The notes below the pieces were generated by a model that made no database searches, was not told the DNA's origin, and saw only the letters and a program-made list of their open reading frames with translations. DNA of 64,000 nucleotides from the NCBI RefSeq assembly GCF_040869045.1, contig NC_090319.1, positions 69,226,779 through 69,290,778 of the forward strand, read 5' to 3'. Each line of letters opens with the position of its first letter. Position 1 is the first letter of the stretch. Below are positions 10,397-20,098 of the stretch, in pieces. The stretch comes from Eurosta solidaginis (Eukaryota; Arthropoda; Insecta; Diptera; Tephritidae). Both the position numbers and the translations under genes were made by a program.

Positions 10397-11359
10397 CTGT
10401 TCATTCAATTTCAGTAGTGAAGGACGCTTAACTTTTCAAGCCATTCTAGCGCGTCGTTGCAAAGCACGGCAGACTTTTCTTCTTAACGATAGCTGACGCT
10501 TTATGCATTGAAATTCTTATTTTAACATTTTTCATGCGATATCGATAACACAATTTATCGTTATGAAGTATTACACAGACCGCAATGACGACCTCACCAT
10601 CTGCACGGATTCTCTTGGAGAAAGTTGTTTAGCGCTTGACGGCCAGCTAGTGTGGCCCTTTATTTACTTTCACCGCTTTGATTTATAACACACAGCGTTA
10701 CATAGATACATACATACCTACGTGGAATGTTTTGTCTTCTATGTGTATAGTTTCATTTGCGAAATTCTCAACCATAGTGTTTGTTATTTTCTTTTATATC
10801 TTTCTTAAAACCGGTTGAACAAACGTTTGTTGTTATTGTAATTTTTTTAAACCTTTGCTGCATTGATTTTTCACTTGTAATAGTTTCTCAACCATTCACC
10901 AAACGACTGTTGTCCATTCTTTTTGCCGCTTCAATAGAAAGCTTTTACTTAAACATTTCTTTATCATACTATTGTTGCAATACTTATTTGTTATTGTTAT
11001 AAATTAAATGTTTATATTTATTTACAATTCACTAAATTTAATGAACACTTCCGTTGTTGCAGTCAGCGTGAGCAGTAGCAAATTGCTTCGAAATAAGAAA
11101 ATCATTATTTGTATGACTGCCAGATTGACGTTACAATGCAACATCGAACACGCAACATGTCGATTGCATGAACAGTGCTGTTATTTAGCAGTTGAAAATG
11201 TATCTATAAAAAAGTACTCGTGTACTGATGGCCTGAAAATAGTAGTGGTATTCATACATATGAGTCGATCAAAAGTGCCTAAGTCCACATATGAAATTTT
11301 TCGATATTTTTTGACCCGACAAATCTCTATATTGAAAAAAACAAATATGACCAATAACC
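10397..11359. other. No gene recognised
   Basis: AT-rich DNA with short frames on both strands and no domain motif. A long plus frame (11,008-11,565) extends into the palindromic repeat that follows, which argues against coding. Confidence 0.4.
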
Positions 11360-11783
11360 TGGGTCGATTTGTATGGACGAAAGTGAACCGATATTGCGCC
11401 ATCGATTTTTCGATAGGATTTGGGTTCAGGAAAAAAAGTTCCACTACGCGTACCCAAAAATACAATTTTCGAGCCTGCAAAAAAAAATGGCGAAAGGGAA
11501 AATTTTTCAACCAAAACACTCCCAAAATCCAAAAAAAAAATTTTTTTTCAAAAAAACTGTTGTAAAAACGTTGGCGATAACAATTATTTGAAAAAAATAT
11601 ATATATATATTTGGGGTTTTGGGGAGTGTTTTGGTCGAAAAATTTATCCTTTCGCCGTTTTTTTTTTCGCAGGCTTGAAAATAATTTTTTCGAGTATGCG
11701 TAGTGGAGTGGAACATTTTTTTCTTGAGTGCAAAATCCTATCGAAAAATCGATGGCACGATATCGGTTAATAAATCGACCCAG
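11360..11783. repeat. Palindromic (foldback) repeat
   Basis: Left arm runs CTGGGTCGATTT...GATTTTTCGATAGGATT...CGAGCCTGC; the right arm is its complement (GCAGGCTTGAAAA...AATCCTATCGAAAAATCGAT...AAATCGACCCAG). The arms of about 190 bp meet near 11,580 around an AT-rich loop. The frames on both strands (up to 204 codons) are mirror products of the palindrome. A half copy lies at 60,265-60,440. Confidence 0.75.
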
Positions 11784-11888
11784 TCTAATGACCAAGTCAT
11801 ATTGCTTACACTAAAAAATGCATTCTAGTTCAGCCATCTTTTCAAAGCTGCCTTAGTCCCACCGTACCTGTAAATCAAAATTACTTAA

Positions 11889-12113
11889 AGCTGGAGACAT
11901 TGGTGCTTTATCGGTAACCGTATCGGTAGCATTATAACAGCTGATTCGACCTATCTTATGAGAATCAATGCAATCGATTATTGGTGCCGCTAAGGTCGTA
12001 GCCGTATCGTAGCCAACCAATTGGGTTTTGGTTTACCGTCGTAACGATAAACAGCTGATTACGTTAGGGATACGGATACAGCGATACGACATACGGCACC
12101 AATGACTCCGGCT
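11889..12113 (+). mobile_element. 225-bp MITE, TAA target duplication (copy 1)
   Basis: Inverted ends AGCTGGAGACATTGGTGC / GGCACCAATGACTCCGGCT, flanked by TAA on both sides. The copy at 31,709-31,933 is also exactly 225 bp, reversed, and flanked by ATA. The interior is rich in CGATAC/CGTATC steps. No coding capacity. The superfamily is uncertain; 3-bp duplications occur in PIF/Harbinger and a few others. Confidence 0.85.
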
Positions 12114-13081
12114 TAAGTCCTCTGCTTTTGATTTTGTGACATAATTTAACGAACTATTTACAGCTGCACGGTTAAAAAGTGAGTGTGTTTAAATAAAAAT
12201 GGATGATAATAGCGAGTGTGTTCAAATTTTGCCATCGAATAAAGCAAAAAGGAAGAGGATATTAATCCGATACCTTTCAATTCGTAATACGCTTTTCAAA
12301 ACTGCTTATGTCCCGATCAATTTTCGTTAAAAAACAACTAAGTCCATCTGTTTTATTTCAAACGCGCCCAAGTCTAACCTTAAAACTGTTTTATTTCAAA
12401 CATGGTTTAATTTTTCATTGGTTTTTCTTCGTAAATGGTTTTAATATTTATCAAGTAAACATTTATACAATTTTGAAATAGCTACATACATAAATTATAT
12501 TACGCAAAAAGAAAGAACAGTCGTTTTCCAAAATTGGCTTATGGTAGACTTAGGCAGGTTTGATATGTATCGACCCATATATTAAAATTGCCTCATAGGA
12601 TTTTCTCCACTAATGCTGTTTTTACGATCTAATTGAATCTTTTATTATTAAAAGAGCACATGTCCACTTTTGCGGAAAAACAAAAACATTTTAAATGCAT
12701 TGTATAGTTTTAATCTAGACCAATTTATTGCCAAAACAACACATATCGACCTTTATTTTTTCGATTTTATAGGCTATGGTATATTGCATTTATTTTTAAA
12801 AAGCGCACATGTCGTGCACTTGTGACATTTTACCAATAAACACATGACTAAAATTAAAAAATAATGTGTACTACTCAAGTTCAAACATAGCAGGATAGTT
12901 ACAACTCCTTTCCGGGCTGCCAATATTTGCATTGAAGGCGACAAAGCGGTTGGTATTGATTCTCTTATCGTGGATACTATTTTTATTAGTATGCGAATCC
13001 ACTAACTTTTAGCAACACTACGGGTCAAAATTTTCAGTAACCATTTTTCACTTGAGCTATTCATTCACTCAGAGCTCCAAT
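12114..13081. other. No gene recognised
   Basis: A 43-codon frame begins at 12,199 (ATGGATGATAATAGCG) after AT-rich sequence, but nothing supports expression. The rest is AT-rich without recognised repeats. Confidence 0.4.
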
Positions 13082-13273
13082 CAAGGCGAATTCAGCAGAG
13101 GTGGTGTTATCCCATCAGCTGATTGCTTCTTCTTGATAATTTTCCATACAAAGCCTTGTACAACAAAATGTCAGTTAATCGAAATCTATGAAAATTTTCT
13201 TTTGACTTGACATTCATCTGCACGGCGAATTGATTTAATTCGCTTTGCCACCACCTGGTATAGATTCGCCTTG
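13082..13273 (-). mobile_element. 192-bp hAT-type MITE (copy A)
   Basis: Inverted ends CAAGGCGAATTCAGCAG / CTATAGATTCGCCTTG-like, flanked by GCTCCAAT and GCTCGAAT (7 of 8 bases alike). The second copy, 27,967-28,158, is also 192 bp, opposite in orientation, with a perfect 8-bp duplication. No coding capacity. Confidence 0.85.
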
Positions 13274-14744
13274 GCTCGAATCGTAATATACGATCACGAA
13301 TCGGCAACCATATGAAAGAAAATTACGTGATACGTCAAACTTATAAACAAAATGGGATTAAAACATGCGATAGCAAACCGAACGTAATTTATTTTCAATT
13401 CACAATAAATTTTACGATCCACATTTTTTTTCCTGTTTTGGGAATTGAATTTTTCAATTCCAATAAATGGCAAGAGGACCTTTAAATTGCCTCTTAAATC
13501 GCCAGGTTAACAAACGTATAAGGGTAATATACTTGCAACATTTAGACATGCATAAGCAGCTAACATATGTCGCAAAGTAAAAACCCGTAGCACAAATTTT
13601 CTCCTTGTAATTGCTAAATATATGGCTTGTTGCCATGTGCTTTTTTCAAAATTTGCAATTCATCGTGAATTATATATTTATGTATGTATCATAATTTCAC
13701 TCCCATCCAGCAAGTGGTACCCCCATCATGCCCAAGCCAGTGGCTTCAGACATCCTCCCATTGTAATAGCAATGTTAATATAGTCATCATGTGTCATGTT
13801 AATTTGTTAAATAATTCAGCTTTTTGGGTAATTCCAAGTGGTGACTTGTTTTCTTTATGTAGATTATTAATATTTTAATCATAAAGTTGCACTTCCAATC
13901 GTAGAAATTTGTTTAATTGTAAAGTTGAAATCAGGTTAGACAAGGTATTGTAATGCGCTTGTTATAGTTATTATTTTATGCTTTTTTTGCCAGTAATTCC
14001 TTAAACTTATTTTTGTAAATTTATATTCGTCATATAAGGTATCATATTTTCATAAATTTATATACATTCCAATAATTTCAAAAAAAAAAAAAAAGAACGC
14101 CAGGTTATATTCACATTGACTTAAGTTGTTAATTATCCATTAAATTATTGTAATTATTTTTCATATTCACTCTATTCATGTGTCCATGACTGTACATTAA
14201 AATATGAGGATATTTTCTATCCCGTTAAATATTATCGGTGCCGTTATATGTATTTTTGTTATTTATTAAATTTGCATTTATGTCCAATTTAATTTGGTAA
14301 AGGTCTTTCATTTGTTGATATTTTTTCAAATCTTCAAAATCACCATAGTTTCAATTTTTGTTTCTTTTCAATATAAGTTGGTATTTTTGTCCACTTTATG
14401 GTTGCATGATTCATTATTACATATATGTACATTTATGTAGAAGTCCCGTTTTTTGTTCCGTTGATCCACGGTGGCGTTATGTATAATCCGGTAATTTGTC
14501 TTTAATATTTTTATGTTGTTTTATTTTAGTAAAGATATACATCGTAGTTGATTTTATACTGTAGCCAGTTTAAGTGAACTATGATTATATGTACATGACT
14601 GTACATTTATGTATTTGGTTAAATTTTTTTTAAAGTTCCGTTTGTCCTCGGGGACATTATGTATTCTATTTTCCACAACGGTATGCATGTATATACATAA
14701 ATCGATAGCTTTATGTATGTTTAATTTTACACATTTTTGTAAAT
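13274..14744. other. AT-rich DNA, weak degenerate repetition
   Basis: No gene. Between about 14,180 and 14,740 loosely repeated blocks occur (CATGACTGTACATT at 14,186 and 14,594; TCCGTTGATCCACGG and TCCGTTTGTCCTCGG), suggesting an old, decayed repeat. No transposon ends identified. Confidence 0.4.
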
Positions 14745-15938
14745 TTTTTTTTTTTTAAAACATAGTAATTCTTATACTCAGTTGAGCAGAGCTCACAGAG
14801 TATATTAAGTTTGATTGGATAACGGTTGGTGTACATATATAAAGGAATCGAGATAGATATAGACTTCCATATATCAAAATAATCAGGATCGAAAAAAAAT
14901 TTGATTGAGCCATGTCCGTCCGTCCGTCCGTCCGTCCGTTAACACGATAACTTGAGTAAATTTTGAGGTATCTTGATGAAATTTGGTATGTAGGTTCCTG
15001 AGTACTCATCTCAGATCGCTATTTAAAATGAACGATATCGGACTATAACCACGCCCACTTTTTCGATATCGATAATTTCGAAAAACCGAAAAAGTGCGAT
15101 AATTCATTACAAAAGACAGCTAAAGCGACGAAACTTGGTAGATGAGTTGAACTTATGACGCAGAATAGAAAATTAGTAAAATTTTGGACAATGGGCTTGG
15201 CACCGCCCACTTTTAAAAGAAGGTAATTTAACAATTTTGCAAGCTGTAATTTGGCAGTCGTTGAAGATATCATGATGAAATTTGGCATGAACGTTACTCC
15301 TATAACTATATGTACGCTTAATAAAAATTAGCAAAATTGGAGAAGGACCACGCCCACTTTTAAAAAAAATTTTTTTTTTAAGTAAAATTTTAACAAAAAA
15401 TTTAATATCTTTACAGTATATAAGTAAATTATGTCAACATTCAACTCCAGTAATGATATGGTGCAAAAAAAATACAAAAATAAAGGAAAATTTCGAAATG
15501 GGCGTGGCTCCGCCCTTTTTCATTTAATTTGTCTAGGATACTGTTAACGCCATAAATCGAACAAAAATTAACCAATCCTTTTGAAATTTGGCAGGGGCAT
15601 AGATTTTATGACGTTAACTGTTTTCTGTGAAAATGGGCGAAATTGGTTGATGCCACACCCAGTTTTTATACACAGTCGTCCGTCTGTCCTTCCGCATGGC
15701 CGTTAACACGATAACTTGAGCAAAAATCGACATATCTTTAATGAACTTAGTTCACGTACTTATCTGAACTCACTTTATCTTGGTATGAAAAATGAACGAA
15801 ATCCGACAATGACCACGCCCACTTTTTCGATATCGAAAATTATGAAAAATGAAAAAATGCCATAATTCTATACCAAATACGAAAAAAGGGATGAAACATG
15901 GTAAGGTATTTGGATTGTTTTATTGACGCGAAATATAA

Positions 15939-16296
15939 AAAAATAAAATAAATGTAAGGCGCGATAACCTCCGAAGAGATCTAAGGCCGAGCTTCTCTTC
16001 CAATTTGCGTCGTGCTCCTCTTGATTTTTCCCTACAAATTGGCCGGACGGGACCTACATGTTTTATGCCGACTCCGAACGGCATCTGCAAGGCAGATGAG
16101 TTTTCACTGAGAGCTTTTCATGGCAGAAATACAATCGGAGCGCTTGCCAGACACTGCCGAGGGGCGACCCCGCTTAGAAAAATTTTCTTCTAATTGAAAA
16201 ATCTTATTTCTAAAATTTTGATGTTGCTTTGCCCGGGAGTTGAACCCAGGGCATACGGTGTGATAGGCAGAGCACGTTACCATCACACCACGGACT
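15939..16296 (-). mobile_element. tRNA-derived SINE, 10-bp target duplication
   Basis: Flanked by CGAAATATAA at 15,929-15,938 and 16,297-16,306. Read on the minus strand, the head GTGTGATGGTAACGTGCTC and GGTTCAACTCCCGGGC look like tRNA A and B boxes of a Pol III promoter. The body holds GCCGTTCGGAGTCGGCAT and the 3' end is a TTTATTTTATTT-type tail. The B-box match and flanking duplications support a SINE moved by a LINE. Confidence 0.85.
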
Positions 16297-16409
16297 CGAA
16301 ATATAACTTTACAAAAAACTTTATAAAATGGTTGTGACGCCTACCATATTAAGTAGAAGAAAATGAAAAAGTTCTGCAGAGCGAAATAAAAAACCCTTAA
16401 AATCTTGGC

Positions 16410-18115
16410 AGGTATTACATATATAAATAAATTAGCGGTATCCAACAGATGATGTTCTGGGTCACCTGGTCCACATTTTGGTCGATATCTGGAAAACGCC
16501 TTCACACCACTCCCTTTTAAAACTCTCATTAATACCTTTAATTTGATAGCCATATCGTACAAACTCATTCTAGAGTCACCCCTGGTCCACCTTTATGGCG
16601 ATATCTCGAAAAGGCGTCCACCTATAGAACTAAGCCCCACGGCCTTTTAAAATACTCCTTGGCACCTTTCATTTGATACCCATATCGTACAAACATATTC
16701 TAAAGTCACCCCTGGTCCACCTTTATAGCGATATCTCGAAACGGCGTCCACCTATGGAACTAAGGATTACTCCCTTTTAAAATACTCATTAACACCTTTC
16801 ATTTGATACCCATATTGTACAAACAAATTATAGAGTCACCCCTGGCCCACCTTTATGGCGATATCTAGAAACGGCGTCCACCTATGGAACTAAGGATTAC
16901 TCCCTTTTAAAAATACTCATTAACACCTTTCATTTGATACCCATATCGTACAAACAAAGTCTAGAGTCACCCCTGGTCCACCTTTACTGCGATACCTCGA
17001 AAAGGCGTCCACCTATAGAACTAAGGCCCACTCCCTTTTAAAATACTCATTAACTCCTTTCGTTTGATATCCATATTGTACAAACAAATTCTAGGGTCAC
17101 CCCTGCTCCACCTTTATGGTGATATATCGAAACGGCGTCCACCTATGGAACTAAGGATTACTCCCTTTTAAAATACTCATTAACACCTTTCTTTTGATAC
17201 CCATATTGTACAAACAAATTCTAGGGTCACCCCTGCTCCACCTTTATGGCGATATCTCGAAACGGCGTCCACCTATGGAACTAAGGATTACTCCCTTTTA
17301 AAATACTTATTAACACCTTTCTTTTGATACCCATATTGTACAAACAAATTCTAGGGTCACCCCTGGTCTACCTTTATGGCGATATCTCGAAAAGGCGACC
17401 ACCTATACAACAACCACCACTCCCTTTTAAAACCCTCATTAATACCTTTAATTTGATACCCATATCGTACAAACACATTCTAGAGTCACCCCTGGTCCAC
17501 CATTATGGCGATATTTCGAAACGGCATCCACCTATAGAACTAAGGCCCACTCCCTTTTAAAATACTCATTAACACCATTCGTTTGATGGCCATATTGTAC
17601 AAACAAATTCTAGGGTCACCCCTGCTCCACCTTTGTGGCGATATCTCGAAACGGCGTCCACCTATGGAACTAAGGATTACTCCCTTTTAAAATACTTATT
17701 AACACCTTTCTTTTGATACCCATATTGTACAAACAAATTCTAGGGTCACCCCTGGTCTACCTTTATGGCGATATCTCGAAAAGGCGACCACCTATACAAC
17801 AACCACCACTCCCTTTTAAAACCCTCATTAATACCTTTAATTTGATACCCATATCGTACAAACACATTCTAGAGTCACCCCTGGTCCACCATTATGGCGA
17901 TATTTCGAAACGGCATCCACCTATAGAACTAAGGCCCACTCCCTTTTAAAATACTCATTAACACCTTTTATTTGATACCCATATCGTACAAACGCATTCT
18001 AGAGTCAACCCTGATCCACCTTTATGGCTATATCCCTAAATGGCGTCCACCCCTCATAAAATACTCTTTAATGCCTTTCATTTGATACACATTCCAGGGT
18101 TTCCCTCGGTTCATT
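16410..18115. repeat. Tandem array, about 13 units of about 130 bp, with a duplicated trimer
   Basis: The block CTCCCTTTTAAAATACTCAT recurs at near-constant spacing of about 130 bp from 16,511 to 17,941. Each unit also holds CGATATCTCGAAA and TTTGATACCCATAT. A segment of three units is repeated at 389-bp spacing (17,324-17,560 equals 17,713-17,949 at protein level), showing recent duplication within the array. The frames in it are by-products of the tandem unit. Confidence 0.9.
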
Positions 18116-18392
18116 TTCCTGCATGGTTATTTTCCCTTATGTTGTCATCATAGCTCTCAACTGAGTATGTAATGTTCGGTTACACCCGAACTTAACCTTC
18201 CTTACTTGTTGAAGTTAATTTTTTTCGGTTATTAGCCCGATAGCACTTGTATGATTTTGCAACTGAATTTGCGTATAAAACGAAAATTTTATACATACAT
18301 TTTAACACTTCCCGTGAGTGGTTTGTATGTTATTTGTTGAAAATGTTTCACTTTTTTTAGTTATTTAACGCGAAAACATTTTACTTACGCGT

Positions 18393-18490
18393 AGCGCTGT
18401 GAAATTCCTTGCGGTCTGGATTTGTACTCAACCACATGTTATAAAGTCTAATTTTTCATGTGGTTGAGCTGCAAGGAATTTCAGCGAACC
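18393..18490. other. Strong imperfect hairpin
   Basis: GAAATTCCTTGC and CTCAACCACATG on the left arm are matched by CATGTGGTTGAG and GCAAGGAATTTC on the right, around an AT-rich loop of 18 bases (TTATAAAGTCTAATTTTT). A 14-base insertion on the left interrupts the stem. Could be a tiny foldback repeat or a transcribed hairpin; nothing shows which. Confidence 0.7.
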
Positions 18491-19236
18491 GTTCACGACG
18501 AGATTGAAAACGCGAGTTTACGATCCACATTAGGTTGGATTGTATTTTTAGCTCCCAATAGATTTTGAACTGTCAAATTGGTTGCCAAAAATATAAAAAA
18601 TAAAGTAGATAACTGCGATTGATCCAATTTTACTGTTTTGTTTGAGCTCCAGTAATAGCGAAGGCGATGAAAAGATAGTCCGAAGGTGGTTAAGAGAGTG
18701 CAGTAACCCTTTGGACTTATCAAACAAAGCATAAGCATATCATTTATGTATTATTTCATTGTGACAACATATTATTGCAGTTTCTTGAAGATATTTAACT
18801 TAAGAAGCTTTTAGTATTTTCTGGAGAAATTAAATTTGAAGCAAGCCGATACCAAAGCGGATGTTTCGCCATGAATTCCGCCAATAATTACTTTTGGCTT
18901 GGATTTGGTTTGTGTGAAGTCCACCTTTGTTAATCATAAGATTTTGAAATTTGTTATTATATTTTATTTATTCATATATTTTAACAAATTTCATACATTT
19001 TCAATGAAATTTGTGGGTATACGATTGCCAGTTTGTGTTCGAATGAAAGTGGAACGTAACGTGTACGTCCAGTCACTCGTCACGTACGTTGTGATTCAAA
19101 ATCACGATCGAAGTAGTACGTTCACGTATGTCATAATTCGAAAATCATATTTTTACGTGGCGAGTTATACGATCACGGATGTTACGATTTGGCCCCAGTT
19201 TAGATATAGCTAGTTGGTGACAATTTTATTGAGTTT
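18491..19236. other. No gene recognised
   Basis: Short frames without motifs. 19,060-19,190 is rich in ACGT steps (GTACGTCCAGTC, GTCACGTACGTTG, GTACGTTCACGTATG), a loose repeat of unknown meaning. Confidence 0.4.
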
Positions 19237-19439
19237 AAGGGGTATATTATGTATAACTCAACGAGTCGTATATTCTCTGGTGAACCAGAATACGTATGAC
19301 ATAACGGCATTCATTCACCTCAGTGAGTAAAAGTAAACCTCATTGCTTTTGTGAAATTTTTAGTATTATATAGTGGTAAATGTGAATGTCAATGAATGCA
19401 ACTCAAAATGGCACGGCGTCATACATAATCTGGCCCTAA
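19237..19439. mobile_element. MITE with ATTATGTAT-type ends (copy 1)
   Basis: Ends TTAAGGGGTATATTATGTAT and complementary ATACATAATCTGGCCCTAAA. Internal blocks (CAGTGAGTAAAAGTAAACCTCAT, TGGTGAATGTGAATG-like) match the copy in a Sulf1 intron at 53,293-53,457. Non-coding. Superfamily not assigned because no clear target duplication is visible. Confidence 0.65.
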
Positions 19440-20075
19440 ATGAAAGAAACTTGCATTCACAGCTGATGCTGTTAAACAAATGTTTAGTATCCTTTTACAA
19501 TTTAGGGATAATAGCTGATCATAGATTAACGTATATCAATAAAAAGTCTCTATTGACCATCGAAATTGATATATTTATCGAATCGTCATAAAACGATGGC
19601 GAATGTCATTGAAAAAGTTACAGTATTCCAGCACACGTCTCCGAGGCAGCGCGACATTTCCCATCGTAAGAGTGCTTTTGTCGTCCTTGCTAGAAATCGT
19701 ATGTAGGCTGTGGCCGTACTTCGTGAGTGAGAAATGTGCAGTTTTTTTTAAAGAAATTATTTGTTTGTCTTTTCCATTTTCAGAATCACTCCTACCTCAG
19801 TGCCCTCATAATAATAATAATAATAATAATACCCAACGGATTAAACCCTCCAAAGCCCGCCCGACCGGCGCGAGGGGCGCATCCGCATGACGCACGGATT
19901 TGTTATTGCCGAGTTGTTGATAGGCGGAGGTTTGTTAAGCGTCGAGATCTAAAACTGCTCAGCTACAGAATAAAAATCATCAGCTGAGTACTATACATAA
20001 CAGTTAGAAATTACATAGAAATTATACATATATATACTACATTGTTAAATAAGTGAACATTTTTAATTTATTTGA
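19440..20075. other. No gene; short ATA microsatellite
   Basis: An (ATA)n run lies at 19,808-19,830, followed by an unusually GC-rich patch (19,850-19,900, GCCCGACCGGCGCGAGG). No reliable frame or repeat family. Confidence 0.5.
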
Positions 20076-20098
20076 TTTTTTTTTTTTTTTTTTTTTTG

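Larger units (their letters stand above)
14745..18215. repeat. Large fly repeat with CCGT microsatellite and 130-bp tandem array
   Basis: The left end carries TATACTCAGTTGAGCAGAGC and a CCGT run (14,914-14,939). The right end carries AGCTCTCAACTGAGTA in inverted relation, then TTCGGTTACACCCGAAC and CCTTCCTTACTTGTT. The middle has repeated CCACGCCCACTTTTT blocks and a SINE. Two more elements end in the same CTTACTTGTT motif (37,165; 59,889). This type is common between fly genes; I do not assign a transposon class and see no protein. Confidence 0.65.

Noticed and set aside
11008..11795. Long frames (up to 204 codons) on both strands
   Set aside because: Most of their length lies in a palindromic repeat, so both strands look alike; no domain motif.
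17324..17949. Two identical 78-codon frames suggesting a duplicated gene
   Set aside because: They are translations of the 130-bp tandem array, repeated because the DNA unit is repeated; no start context, domain or splice evidence.
16410..18115. CRISPR-like array
   Set aside because: Units of about 130 bp diverge along their length with no short identical repeats or unique spacers, and the genome is that of an animal.
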